Source: Nitrososphaera sp.
Lineage (GTDB): Archaea; Thermoproteota; Nitrososphaeria; Nitrososphaerales; Nitrososphaeraceae
Reading direction: 5' to 3'
NCBI RefSeq assembly: GCF_013388945.1
Contig: NZ_JACAEH010000031.1
Span: 1 to 50,502, forward strand
DNA length: 50,502 nucleotides
Shown here piece by piece: positions 1-8,193 of the stretch. The position numbers and the translations under genes are program-made. Within the stretch, counting starts at the first letter, position 1. Each line of letters begins with the position of its first letter. The notes below the pieces were generated by a model, which was not told the DNA's origin, did not search any database, and saw only the letters and a program-made list of their open reading frames with translations.

Positions 1-29
1 ATGCAAAATTGTATCATTTTTTCGTGCTC

Positions 30-54
30 AAAATGTTACACAATGTAACATTTT
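30..54. repeat. AT-rich inverted repeat followed by T-run
   Basis: Ten-base arms AAAATGTTAC and GTAACATTTT are perfect complements around a 5-base loop, and the right arm runs into six T. It could be a terminator-like hairpin for a gene left of the window or a protein-binding palindrome. The sequence alone does not decide. Confidence 0.5.
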
Positions 55-112
55 TTCTGCTGGGTAGAAAAGGGGTCGGGACCTGTCCGGATTGGGTACA
101 GGGTCCAAGCCT

Positions 113-165
113 GGCTTTGTAAATGTGCAGGCAGAGGCATCTAGAGGCGGCTTTTTTACAAAGCC
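113..165. repeat. 11-bp inverted repeat with 31-base spacer
   Basis: GGCTTTGTAAA (113-123) and TTTACAAAGCC (155-165) are perfect complements. They lie in the 5' non-coding region just ahead of the TATA box at 181-189. The pair could form a stem in an upstream transcript or be an operator. No gene is supported in 1-211. Confidence 0.4.
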
Positions 166-180
166 GGCGCCTTCGTGACG

Positions 181-189
181 TTATTATAA
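181..189 (+). promoter_or_regulatory. TATA box for the 212 gene
   Basis: TTATTATAA is centred about 27 bases before the GTG at 212, the spacing expected for an archaeal leaderless transcript. The same arrangement recurs before most genes here and was used to choose starts. Confidence 0.6.
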
Positions 190-211
190 TGCCCCGGGTC
201 ATTGATGCCCT

Positions 212-673
212 GTGCGCGTAAGGTACTGGCGTCTTGGCATCACCGACTTTCTGGATTCAGCGTATCCTGCGGAGAAGGCCAACCACTGGGACATAAAGTG
301 CATGCAGGGCGAGTACGAGCACTTTGGGGTGTTCTGGTACCGCTATGGCACGCCCTTTGACAAGGAGCCGGTGCACGGCATCTGCTTTTACTTTAACGAC
401 GTTCCGAAAAAGACCGTCGACGAGCTGGCGTCATTCTTGCAGGGCAAGTTCGGCGGGCAGCTTCTTTACAGGCAGAACAGGGGTTTCTTGCAGGGCTCCA
501 AAGAATTTGCAGACGGCAAGTCCGTAGGCATGCTTGCAAACGAGATCTCGCTCAAGTTCAACGCGCCCGTCGAGTTGACAATAGAGTTTGAGAAGGCCAC
601 CAAGGAGGACATCGACTCCGAGGCGTGGAAGCTCCCCTCCGGCAAGGCGCTCCCGATACCGGGCCCCGACTAG
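212..673 (+). CDS. Conserved hypothetical protein, 153 aa
   Basis: A soluble 153-aa protein that I do not recognise. It is rich in aromatic residues in the first half (WYRYGTPF, ICFYFNDVP) and mixed alpha/beta in character, with no signal peptide or membrane segment. The GTG start is supported by a TATA box about 27 bases upstream, giving a leaderless transcript. It lies 31 bases ahead of tatC in the same direction, but tatC has its own TATA-like element (AATATATCC), so they need not be co-transcribed. Codon use matches the neighbours. Function unknown. Confidence 0.75.
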   Translation: MRVRYWRLGITDFLDSAYPAEKANHWDIKCMQGEYEHFGVFWYRYGTPFDKEPVHGICFYFNDVPKKTVDELASFLQGKFGGQLLYRQNRGFLQGSKEFADGKSVGMLANEISLKFNAPVELTIEFEKATKEDIDSEAWKLPSGKALPIPGPD

Positions 674-704
674 AATATATCCAGCATTTGACTAACATAC
701 CCTG

Positions 705-1499
705 ATGGCCGCAGAGATGTCGCTTGGCGAGCACCTCGACGAGCTGAGGGTGCGGGTCATCAGGGTCGTCGTAGCAGTCATCGTCATCACAATATTCTGC
801 ATGATGTTTGACCTGCGGCCTGTCGAGTACGCCGGCGTGCAGCTTGCATACCCGTATCCTGACCCTGTGCACAACGTCTCTGCAAGGATAATGATCTACA
901 TGCAGGAAACGCTCCTGCCTGAAAACGTGACCCTTGTCCAGATAGCCCCGGGCCAGGCGTTCTTTTCGCAGGTCTACGTCGCAATTCTTGCAGGCATCAT
1001 AGGCTCGATGCCGATAATAGTCAAGGAGATATCCGGCTTTATCTCGCCGGCGATAAGCCCGGGCGCAAGGAAGGGGATAGCCAGGATGACTGCGCCGGCG
1101 ATAGCGCTGTTTGTGGCCGGCATCGTGTTCTCGTACCTGGTCGTCGTGCCGTACGTGCTGGTGTTCCTGTACCAGTTTGGAGAGGCGATAAACGTCGTCC
1201 CGCTTTTCAACATCACCGACTTTATCTCGTTCGTGCTCCAGTTCCTGCTTGCATTTGGCATATCGTTCGAGCTGCCGGTCCTGATGTACGGCATATCTCT
1301 GACCGGCGCCATATCGCCCAAGTTCTGGCGCGACAACCTGCGCTACGCAGTCATCATCCTAGTTGTTTTCGGGGCGATAATCACGCCTGACGGGAGCGGG
1401 GTCACGATGTGGTTTGTGGCTCTGCCCATGCTCGGCCTGTACCTCATAGGCATGCTTGCCGTCGAGAGCAGGGCGAAAAAGTTGGCCGCCCTTACCTAA
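705..1499 (+). CDS. tatC: Sec-independent protein translocase TatC
   Basis: TatC is the multi-spanning receptor of the twin-arginine system, which exports folded, often cofactor-containing proteins. The 264-aa product starts with the family signature SLGEHLDELRVR and has six hydrophobic segments. The conserved FELP motif lies in FGISFELPVLM. The loop after the first helix is longer than in bacterial TatC. The ATG lies about 27 bases after AATATATCC, so the message is probably leaderless. tatA follows after 33 bases, and together they could form a minimal TatAC translocase. Confidence 0.95.
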   Translation: MAAEMSLGEHLDELRVRVIRVVVAVIVITIFCMMFDLRPVEYAGVQLAYPYPDPVHNVSARIMIYMQETLLPENVTLVQIAPGQAFFSQVYVAILAGIIGSMPIIVKEISGFISPAISPGARKGIARMTAPAIALFVAGIVFSYLVVVPYVLVFLYQFGEAINVVPLFNITDFISFVLQFLLAFGISFELPVLMYGISLTGAISPKFWRDNLRYAVIILVVFGAIITPDGSGVTMWFVALPMLGLYLIGMLAVESRAKKLAALT

Positions 1500-1532
1500 C
1501 ACTTAAATCCCAAGGCAGACAAGTTACCCTAA

Positions 1533-1853
1533 ATGGCCGCGGGACTGCATAACCTGCTCATGCAGATACCTACTGGAATGGAATGGATTTTCATCATAGT
1601 CATCGTGGTGGTGGTGTTCTTTGGGGTCAAAAAGATACCCGAGCTTGCGCGCACGTTTGGCAAGGCCGGCGCCGAGTACGAGAAGGCCCGGATGGAGGCA
1701 AAGCGCGAGCTCCAGCAGTTAAAGAGCTCCGGGACTGTCGGCAGGGAAAAGCTCGAGGAGATAGCCGAGTCCCTTGGCATCAACTACACCAACAAGAACG
1801 ACGACGAGCTCAGGGCGGCAATTGAAGTCGAGCTCAACAAGACCAAAAAGTAG
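1533..1853 (+). CDS. tatA: Twin-arginine translocase subunit TatA
   Basis: TatA oligomerises to form the Tat translocation path. The 106-aa protein has one transmembrane helix (MEWIFIIVIVVVVFFGVKK), the FGVKKIPEL hinge and a charged amphipathic helix, then an acidic/basic C-terminal tail. About 17 residues precede the helix, more than in typical bacterial TatA. A TATA-like ACTTAAATCC lies 27 bases before the ATG. It pairs with tatC immediately upstream. Confidence 0.92.
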   Translation: MAAGLHNLLMQIPTGMEWIFIIVIVVVVFFGVKKIPELARTFGKAGAEYEKARMEAKRELQQLKSSGTVGREKLEEIAESLGINYTNKNDDELRAAIEVELNKTKK

Positions 1854-1883
1854 GCTTTTTATTACAACCTCCTTTTCTCTTTC

Positions 1884-2984
1884 ATGTTGCTAGGCCACCA
1901 GCAGATAGCAGGCATTGTCAACAGATACGATGCAAAGAACATAACCATCGGCACCATAGGCAGCCACTCTGCCCTTGAGGTGATGGACGGCGCTAAGGAC
2001 GAGGGCATGAGGACGGTGTGCATCTGCCAGAAGGGCCGCGACCTTCCCTACAGGCGGTTTGGGCGCCTTGCGGACGAGATAATCGTGCTTGACAAGTTCT
2101 CCGACGTCTTGAACCGGGAGAACCAGGAAAGACTTCGCGACATGAACTGCGTGATGGTGGCGCACAGGGCGTTTACCGCGTACCTGGGCTACGACAACAT
2201 CGAAAATAACTTTAAAGTTCCGGTGTTCGGCAACAGGTCGCTTTTGCGCGCAGAAGAGCGCACAGCCGCGCGCAACCAGTACTACCTTCTTGAAAAAGCA
2301 GGCCTGCGCCACCCGAAGATCTACCGCAAGCCTTCCGACATCGCCGGCCCGGCGATGGTAAAGGTGCAGGAGGCAAAGCGCAAGCTCGAGCGCGCGTTTT
2401 TCATCGTGACTTCGTACGAGGACTACAAGAAAAAGTCAAAGCAAAAGATAGAACAGGGCATGGTCAGCAAGAAGGACCTTGACAACGCCGTAATCGAGGA
2501 GTACGTGCTTGGAACATACTTTAACCTCAACTTCTTCCACTCGCCTTTGACAGACGAGACAGAGTTTTTAGGCATAGAGAGGCGCCTGCAGACCAACCTC
2601 CACGACTTTGTCTCAATCCCGGCAAAGCAGCAGATGGAGCTGGACGTGCAGACGCAGAACATCGAAGTCGGCCACACGCCAGCGAGCATCCGCGAGTCGC
2701 TTTTAGAAAAGGTGTTTGAGATGGGCGACAAGTTTGCAGGCGCGGTGAAAAAAGAGTACCCTCCGGGCATAATAGGCCCCATTTCACTGCAGAGCGTGGT
2801 AACCACCGACCTTGACTTTGTCGTCTACGACGTCTCGCTGAGAGTGCCCGGGAATCCCATAATGGCGACCACGAGCCCTTACACGAAATACTACTTCGGC
2901 CACACGATGGGCGTCGGGCGCAGGATTGCGATGGAGATAAAGAACGCTGCAAAAGAGCGGCGGCTGGCAGACATCGTTACTTGA
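1884..2984 (+). CDS. purP: PurP, formate-dependent AICAR-to-FAICAR synthetase
   Basis: PurP is the archaeal ATP-grasp enzyme that formylates AICAR with formate and ATP, the penultimate step of IMP synthesis, replacing the folate-dependent PurH transformylase. The 366-aa protein has the expected length and two-domain order. The N-terminal part includes IGTIGSHSALEVMDGAKDEG, and the C-terminal ATP-grasp part includes IEEYVLGTYFNLNFFHSPL and ISLQSVVT. A TATA-like TTTTTATTAC precedes the ATG at 1884. The 3' end overlaps the convergent BFN-domain gene by 8 bases. Confidence 0.93.
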   Translation: MLLGHQQIAGIVNRYDAKNITIGTIGSHSALEVMDGAKDEGMRTVCICQKGRDLPYRRFGRLADEIIVLDKFSDVLNRENQERLRDMNCVMVAHRAFTAYLGYDNIENNFKVPVFGNRSLLRAEERTAARNQYYLLEKAGLRHPKIYRKPSDIAGPAMVKVQEAKRKLERAFFIVTSYEDYKKKSKQKIEQGMVSKKDLDNAVIEEYVLGTYFNLNFFHSPLTDETEFLGIERRLQTNLHDFVSIPAKQQMELDVQTQNIEVGHTPASIRESLLEKVFEMGDKFAGAVKKEYPPGIIGPISLQSVVTTDLDFVVYDVSLRVPGNPIMATTSPYTKYYFGHTMGVGRRIAMEIKNAAKERRLADIVT

Positions 2985-3402
2985 CGTCTATTGCCTCTTC
3001 AAACAGGCTCTTTCTGACCTTTATCGGGATGTCATAGTAGGCCGCAAGCGCAATAGAATCTGACGCGCGGTAGTTGCGCAGGATGAGCTCGCCCTTGCGG
3101 GTCTTGAAGTAGAGGTTTGCCCGAAGAACGGTCCCGCTCTGGTAGACGCGCACTTCCGTCAGGAGCAGGTCGCCCATGGCCGCAAGCTCCTCCACCAGGT
3201 TGTAGATGGTAGGTATGGCGCCCTTGTCGCCTTCCTGAAAGCGCGAGATGTGCCTTGCGACCTCGCCTGAAAAAGCCCGCATCGGGAACTCCTTGCCATC
3301 CTCGGATTTCAGGATGACAACGCCTTCAAGTCCGACCTGGTCCACAAACCCCACGTAGCTTATCCGGGCGTTGACATAGTCGTCAGGAGCTTCCTCTGAC
3401 AT
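2977..3402 (-). CDS. Bifunctional nuclease (BFN/DUF151) domain protein
   Basis: A 141-aa protein matching the BFN (DUF151) family: VVILKSEDGKEFPMRAFSGEVA at the start of the domain, an acidic middle, then ASDSIALAAYYDIPIKV, typical of the family's SDAIALALR segment. Family members have been reported with DNase/RNase activity, but the archaeal role is not established. The gene is convergent with purP and overlaps it by 8 bases. A TATA-like CCTTAATTC lies about 27 bases before the ATG. Confidence 0.8.
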   Translation of the reverse strand: MSEEAPDDYVNARISYVGFVDQVGLEGVVILKSEDGKEFPMRAFSGEVARHISRFQEGDKGAIPTIYNLVEELAAMGDLLLTEVRVYQSGTVLRANLYFKTRKGELILRNYRASDSIALAAYYDIPIKVRKSLFEEAIDVK

Positions 3403-3481
3403 CTGACGCTAAATCCGCACTACTCCGAATTAAGGGTTTGCCGGCGATACGATTTAATCCCAAACCCGCATATACGCACGC

Positions 3482-4309
3482 ATGGCCTGGAAGGCAGGCC
3501 GCGAAAGCGGCTTCAGGACGCTCTTTGTAGGCGCCTTCTCACTTGCGATTGCGTTTATCATATACTCCAGCCTCTCGGGCACCTCCGGCACGGTGCAGCC
3601 GCAGGACCTGACGGGCATGGCGTACGCCACGCTTGCCATTACGGCAGCCTCTATGGCTGCTGCCACCTACGGCGCGTACAGGATATTTCGCGCAGAGCAG
3701 GCGCGCCTTGCAGGTGGCTCAAGCCTGATGTCGTTTGTCACCGGCGCGTTTTCTGACAAAAGATACTGGAAGATGATGGCAGTCTCTGCGATAGGCTACG
3801 GCATATTCTTTGGCTTTCTTTCGCAGATACTTGTATTGAGGCCCGACGTGTCTTTTTCGGAGCAAGGCATAGCAGTCCCGTCGGCAGAGATGATCCCGTG
3901 CTGCGGCGCGCCGGGATACATGCCCATGTTCACGGTCTACTTCACCGACCACTTTTTGCTCCTCGTGATACCTGTAAACGTGATTCTTGCAGCCGTGGTC
4001 TCGATGATGGTCGGCTTCAACATCGCCTTGAGCGCCTACGCGTACAGGCTGAGGAAAACGGTTCAAACCAACATGTCGATTGTGGGCGGGCTTGGCGCCA
4101 CGACCGGCCTGTTTGTTGGGTGCCCTACCTGCGCCGGCAGCCTGCTTTCTGCGGTGCTCGGCTTTGGCGTGATAGGGGCGGGGGCCAGCGCAAGTGCCCT
4201 TGCGCCGTTTCAGACCCTGTTCATAGCAGCAAGCCTGCCTGCGCTTGCGATAGCGCCATTACTTCTTGCAAGGAGCATAAGGTCGATTTCAAGGTGCAGC
4301 GTCAAGTAA
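3482..4309 (+). CDS. Polytopic membrane protein with CCG and CPTC cysteine motifs
   Basis: A 275-aa protein with about seven hydrophobic segments. Two cysteine motifs stand out: IPCCGAPGY in a loop between membrane segments and GCPTCAGSLL at the start of a late helix. Spacing and placement would allow metal binding or thiol chemistry. I recognise no characterised family, though such proteins are common in ammonia-oxidising archaea. The TATA-like GATTTAATCC lies 27 bases before the ATG. The 3' end overlaps the convergent HAD phosphatase by 21 bases. Confidence 0.8.
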   Translation: MAWKAGRESGFRTLFVGAFSLAIAFIIYSSLSGTSGTVQPQDLTGMAYATLAITAASMAAATYGAYRIFRAEQARLAGGSSLMSFVTGAFSDKRYWKMMAVSAIGYGIFFGFLSQILVLRPDVSFSEQGIAVPSAEMIPCCGAPGYMPMFTVYFTDHFLLLVIPVNVILAAVVSMMVGFNIALSAYAYRLRKTVQTNMSIVGGLGATTGLFVGCPTCAGSLLSAVLGFGVIGAGASASALAPFQTLFIAASLPALAIAPLLLARSIRSISRCSVK

Positions 4310-4942
4310 TCTTATGACCTGCATCATGTCCGGCGTCGCCACCACGTTTTCGCTTGCGTTTCTCACGTCGTCGTCTTTAGGCATGAACGCCACGCCAAAG
4401 CCGGCGCGCCTTATCATGCAGATGTCCGCACGGGTGTCGCCCACGGCAAGGGTGTCCACAAGCTGGACGCCAAACATGTCCGCGTATTTTTCCAGGTGGT
4501 AGCGCTTGCACACAGACAGATGGCAAAAGCAGCCTATCTTTTCCCAGCCCATCGGCATGTTCACCCTGCCCGTTGCGACGCTGTTTTCAAAGACAAGGTC
4601 GTTTGCCGCGACAAAGTCCATGCCAAGGCGCGACGCGACGACGCCAGCTGCAGCGGTGTAGCTGTCGCTTATTATGCCTGTCTTGTAGTCGCGCCCCTTT
4701 AGCGCCGATACTGCCTGTTCGGCGTTTTTTGAAAGCGGTATGGACTCTACTGCAGACTCGACGTCGCGTCTTGTCACGCCCGCAAACAGGCCGGCTATCA
4801 TGGCAGTCTTTTCATGAGAGGCAAGCTTTTCGTCGGACTGGATGGCCCTGACCCTGCCGTCAAGCCCCATCCTTTCAGAGAGCGCGAACACCAGCCGGCC
4901 GTCAAGGAGCGTGCCGTCCATGTCAAACGCCGCAAGCTTCAC
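4289..4942 (-). CDS. HAD-family phosphatase, SerB-like
   Basis: A haloacid dehalogenase superfamily hydrolase of the phosphoserine-phosphatase type, 217 aa. Motif I is FDMDGTLLDG with nucleophile Asp near residue 7. The Ser of motif II is in GIISDSYTAAA, and motif III/IV is VAVGDTRADICMI. The open frame continues about 50 codons upstream, but that stretch is not protein-like, so I chose the GTG at 4942, directly before the first beta-strand. Substrate cannot be read from the sequence; phosphoserine is one candidate. It overlaps the convergent membrane-protein gene. Confidence 0.8.
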   Translation of the reverse strand: MKLAAFDMDGTLLDGRLVFALSERMGLDGRVRAIQSDEKLASHEKTAMIAGLFAGVTRRDVESAVESIPLSKNAEQAVSALKGRDYKTGIISDSYTAAAGVVASRLGMDFVAANDLVFENSVATGRVNMPMGWEKIGCFCHLSVCKRYHLEKYADMFGVQLVDTLAVGDTRADICMIRRAGFGVAFMPKDDDVRNASENVVATPDMMQVIRLLDAAP

Positions 4943-5014
4943 AGAAGGTATTCTGCGCAGACGGCACAAAACTGTTGCGGATTGTTTATTTGGCAATGCG
5001 CGCAGCCAGAACCG

Positions 5015-5176
5015 GTGCAGGACCGCAAGTACCAGAAAAAAAAGGCGGCAGTCGACAAGTTCATCAGGAAGAACCACACGACAGACCACGCGGTCATCCT
5101 GAACAACGTGGACGTAGACTACGAAACCCTCATGCAGATCCTCGACGAGCTGCGCAGGGAAGGCCGGATCTCCTGA
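5015..5176 (+). CDS. Small conserved protein, 53 aa
   Basis: The frame ends in a clearly protein-like stretch (DKFIRKNHTTDHAVILNN, then VDYETLMQILDELRREGR). It runs upstream into antisense sequence of the HAD gene, so the GTG at 5015 is chosen. A TATA-like TTTATTTGG lies about 27 bases before it, as expected for a leaderless message. The protein is basic at the N-terminus and helical at the C-terminus, with no recognised domain. Function unknown. Confidence 0.55.
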   Translation: MQDRKYQKKKAAVDKFIRKNHTTDHAVILNNVDVDYETLMQILDELRREGRIS

Positions 5177-5229
5177 TCCGGTATCAAACTGGAAAAAGGC
5201 TTAATTTCCCATCCTGTGCAAGTCAGTGC

Positions 5230-5685
5230 ATGAAGGCCACATTTGGGATGGGATGTTTCTGGTGCTCCGAGGACGTTTTCATGAAGATAAAGGGGGTCAG
5301 GTCGACTGCCGTCGGCTACATGGGAGGCAGGCTCGAGAACCCCACGTACGAGCAGGTCTGCACCGACAGGACCGGCCACGCGGAAGTGGTGCAGGTGGAC
5401 TATGACCCGGAAGCTGTCTCGTTTGAAGAGCTGCTCATGGTCTTTTTCGCAAACCACGACCCGACGACTCCAAACAGGCAGGGGCCGGACATGGGCACGC
5501 AGTACAGGTCGGCGGTATTCTTCCACTCGCCCGAGCAAGAGTCTGCCGCAAAGGCTATGATAGAGCGACTGCAGCCACGCGTGAGCAGAAAGATAGTGAC
5601 TGAAATAACGCCCGCGTCGGCTTTCTGGAAGGCAGAAGAGTACCACCAGAAATACTATGTAAAGTGCGGGCTTCGGATGCACTAG
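5230..5685 (+). CDS. msrA: Peptide-methionine (S)-S-oxide reductase MsrA
   Basis: MsrA reduces the S-epimer of methionine sulfoxide in proteins and is part of oxidative-damage repair. The 151-aa protein carries the catalytic signature GCFWCSED near the N-terminus, with the nucleophilic cysteine at residue 9. It also has GYMGGRLENPTYEQVC, DPTTPNRQGPDMGTQYRS and FWKAEEYHQKYY, all family hallmarks. The same frame is open further upstream, but the ATG at 5230 follows GCTTAATTTCC by about 27 bases and starts exactly where the fold starts. Confidence 0.95.
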   Translation: MKATFGMGCFWCSEDVFMKIKGVRSTAVGYMGGRLENPTYEQVCTDRTGHAEVVQVDYDPEAVSFEELLMVFFANHDPTTPNRQGPDMGTQYRSAVFFHSPEQESAAKAMIERLQPRVSRKIVTEITPASAFWKAEEYHQKYYVKCGLRMH

Positions 5686-5814
5686 GTGGTTTTGCAAAGT
5701 TGCCACATTAGGAGCCAGATTGTACCCCTAAACGGCTACATCTGATTACCCGTATCCAAAAGTGTGCGACACTCTTTTATCTTCATCAAACCTACCGTAT
5801 GGCGGAGCCGGCTG

Positions 5815-7368
5815 GTGCGGGAGACCACTTTTGTAGTCAGCGGAGGCGAGGAGACCACCAAGACAATACTGGGCTTTCTGTCCGACGCCAGGACCATCGA
5901 CGTCGTCGCAAGCTCTGAAGCGCCAAGCGTCGCCATGAAGGTAGAGCAGATAAGCATGGGCCTTGTCAACGCAGTCAGCAAGGGCGCCAAGATAAGGTTC
6001 CTGACGGAGATAACCCCGGACAACGTCGAAGTTGCAAAGGAGCTTGCCAAGATAGCCGAAGTCAGGCACCTTGACAATATCAAGGGCGGCAGCGCGATTT
6101 CGGAAAACGCGTTCATGTCAACGACGCTTCTTGTCAAGGAAAAGCCGGTGCCACAGCTCATCTACAGCAGCGCAAAAGAGATCGTCGAGCAGCAGCGCTA
6201 CACGTTTGAGATGCTCTGGGCAATGTCAAGGCCGGCGCAGCAGAGGTTCTCGGAGATACACGACGGAAGAGAGCGCGAATTTATGGAATTGATAACCGAC
6301 CACGCGGAGGCAAGCAAGACCTTTGCCGAGCTTGTAAGGTCTGCGGAGAAGAAGGTGTCGCTCCTCCTGCCGCACAGGACGTCGTTTGCAAAGTCAAGGG
6401 CAGCCGGCGTCATAGAGGCGCTTGCAGACAAGGCCCGGATAAAGCACGCAGAAGTCAGGATAATATCGCCCCTGGGCGACGAGGACAGGGAGTACCTGGC
6501 GTCCGTGGCGCCCAAGCTGAAGGTGGTGAGCGGCCAGGAATCAAGCATGAGCCTGCTCATCGTCGACGACAAAAAGTGCATCGTGGTTGAAGAAAGCGAG
6601 GGCGACGAGCAGGCAAGGGGGTTCATACTTTACACAAACAGCCCGCCTGCAGTCAGGTCGTTCCGCACGCTTTTTGACATCCAGTGGCGCGAGCTAGCGC
6701 TAATAGACAGCCTGCTCTCGACTGGCAGGCAGAGGGACGAGTTCATAAGCGTGGCCGCGCACGAGCTTCGAAACCCCATAACCCCCATCATGCTTTTCGT
6801 GGACGGCCTGCGGGAAGAGATGGGCGAGAGGCCCGAGATAGCAGGCATTGTCAGGAACACGAGGCGACTGCAGAGGCTCATACAGGACATACTCGACGTG
6901 GCAAAGGTGGACAACAAGAATCTGATACTAAGAAAGGCCGAGTTTGACATGAACGCGCTGCTCAAGGAGGCGTGCGCGGACGCGCAGAACCAGGTAAGGA
7001 GCAAAAACGTCAGGGTGGTGTTCGAGCCTGCAGGCAAGTTAGTGGTTAACGCCGACGAGGCAAGGGTCTCGCAGGTGGTCTACAACCTGCTTGACAACGC
7101 GCTCAAGTTCACCCAGAAAGGCACGATAAAAGTAGCCACAAAGAAATCTGGCGGAGAGGTCGAGGTGAGCGTGCGCGACGAGGGCACCGGCATAAGCCCC
7201 AAGGTGATGCCCCGGCTCTTTGAAAAGTTTGTCACAGCTTCAGATTCCGGCACAGGGATCGGGCTCTACCTTTCAAAGGCGATAATGGAGGCCCACGACG
7301 GCAGGATATGGGCCGAGAACAACAAGAGCAAGGGCGCGACTTTCTACTTCTCGATACCTGCTACCTGA
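5815..7368 (+). CDS. Sensor histidine kinase without membrane segments
   Basis: A two-component histidine kinase of about 517 aa. The first 290 residues form an unrecognised sensor region with no hydrophobic helix, so it is probably cytoplasmic. The kinase core is complete: H-box FISVAAHELRNPITP (phospho-accepting His near residue 315), N-box NLLDNALKFT, G1 RDEGTGISP, F-box FEKFV and G2 GTGIGLYLSKAI. The frame opens at GTG 5764, but a TATA-like CTTTTAT near 5777 would put transcription past that codon, so GTG 5815 is preferred. No response regulator is adjacent. It overlaps the convergent secreted-protein gene by 8 bases. Confidence 0.88.
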   Translation: MRETTFVVSGGEETTKTILGFLSDARTIDVVASSEAPSVAMKVEQISMGLVNAVSKGAKIRFLTEITPDNVEVAKELAKIAEVRHLDNIKGGSAISENAFMSTTLLVKEKPVPQLIYSSAKEIVEQQRYTFEMLWAMSRPAQQRFSEIHDGREREFMELITDHAEASKTFAELVRSAEKKVSLLLPHRTSFAKSRAAGVIEALADKARIKHAEVRIISPLGDEDREYLASVAPKLKVVSGQESSMSLLIVDDKKCIVVEESEGDEQARGFILYTNSPPAVRSFRTLFDIQWRELALIDSLLSTGRQRDEFISVAAHELRNPITPIMLFVDGLREEMGERPEIAGIVRNTRRLQRLIQDILDVAKVDNKNLILRKAEFDMNALLKEACADAQNQVRSKNVRVVFEPAGKLVVNADEARVSQVVYNLLDNALKFTQKGTIKVATKKSGGEVEVSVRDEGTGISPKVMPRLFEKFVTASDSGTGIGLYLSKAIMEAHDGRIWAENNKSKGATFYFSIPAT

Positions 7369-7846
7369 AAAGGAGCGACAGCGCGACTGCAAAGGGCACG
7401 TGTATCGTGACCTTGTCCGTGGCGGCGTTGTAGACGCCGTAAATGCCGTCGACATCGACGTTGCTGTATGTCTTTGTAAATATGCCGTTTATCTCGACCA
7501 TCCTGCCCTGTACGTCTACGTCGATTCGCGTGGTGGACTGGTCCAGCTTTGACGGGCTAAGCTTCATCAGGACGTCCTGCGCGCTCACCTTGAAACCCGC
7601 TATCTCCCGCTCTATCTCTGCTATAGCAAATTGGCTCGGCTCGCTTTTCGCAATCAGATCGTCTTTGACCTGCTCGCTTGGGAACAGCTCAGAAGAGTCC
7701 ACGTCAAGTTTGTACTCGAAAAAGCCCATAAAGCCCGTGGCAAGGTCCCCTGGCCCTGCCGCGTAGGCCGGCCGTACAGCAAAGGCGCTTGCTGCAAGGA
7801 GCGAAACGGCGACTGCAACCCAAGCTTTACCACCTCTCAAGAGCAT
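7361..7846 (-). CDS. Secreted hypothetical protein, 161 aa
   Basis: Starts with a classic signal peptide: MLLRGGKAW, a hydrophobic stretch, then VRPAYAAGPG with an AxA-type cleavage site near residue 29. The mature part has acidic/hydrophobic beta-like segments (FFEYKLDVDSSELF, TRIDVDVQGRMVEING) and ends in a hydrophobic tail (VPFAVALSLLFR). I do not recognise a family. The 3' end overlaps the histidine kinase gene by 8 bases, tail to tail. Confidence 0.75.
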   Translation of the reverse strand: MLLRGGKAWVAVAVSLLAASAFAVRPAYAAGPGDLATGFMGFFEYKLDVDSSELFPSEQVKDDLIAKSEPSQFAIAEIEREIAGFKVSAQDVLMKLSPSKLDQSTTRIDVDVQGRMVEINGIFTKTYSNVDVDGIYGVYNAATDKVTIHVPFAVALSLLFR

Positions 7847-7907
7847 TAGGCGATTGGCGAACTCGATGGGCGGGGCAGGTCTAAAACTGTTATGGATCCT
7901 TCATACA

Positions 7908-8069
7908 TCATGCGGCGTCAGGCACGCTTACAGCAGTTACCGCCTGCCTTAAAATGCCGCAATAGTGTACGGCCTCGCCGTCGTCGTTGCAGGTCATGCT
8001 GTCCTTTCGGTAGTACTCGCAGTAGCGAGAGAACCTGCACGGCTCTGTCAGGCGGAAGAACCTCCGCAT
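7908..8069 (-). CDS. Small four-cysteine protein, 53 aa
   Basis: This short gene occupies what would otherwise be a 347-base gap. Reading from the ATG at 8069 gives MRRFFRLTEPCRFSRYCEYY, then RKDSMTCNDDG and EAVHYCGILRQ, ending at TGA. Cysteines fall at residues 11, 17, 27 and 37, a spacing that suggests a small zinc-binding or disulfide-bonded module. The frame stays open upstream to a TGA near 8166, but no ATG, GTG or TTG occurs there. No characterised family is known to me; similar short Cys proteins occur in Nitrososphaera-like genomes (recollection, not checked). Confidence 0.6.
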   Translation of the reverse strand: MRRFFRLTEPCRFSRYCEYYRKDSMTCNDDGEAVHYCGILRQAVTAVSVPDAA

Positions 8070-8157
8070 TGCCTCAATATGTGCGAGGGCCAGCCCGATA
8101 AGCAGGCAGGTGTAGAGATTGTTACATACGCTGCCTGTCTGTCTAAAAAAGGCCGTG

Positions 8158-8172
8158 CTTTTTCATATAAGG
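8158..8172 (+). promoter_or_regulatory. TATA box for the 8194 gene
   Basis: TTTTTCATATAAGG, centred about 26 bases before the ATG at 8194, supports that start over the longer open frame beginning at 8119. Confidence 0.55.
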
Positions 8173-8193
8173 CCGGCCGCGCGATTTTTGCAC

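Noticed and set aside
14-202. Minus-strand 62-aa ORF
   Set aside because: Arg/Cys-rich shadow sequence across two hairpins; no promoter or family.
4975-5229. N-terminal extension of MsrA
   Set aside because: The extension is Arg/Pro-rich frame shadow of the 53-aa gene. TATA box and fold both start MsrA at ATG 5230.
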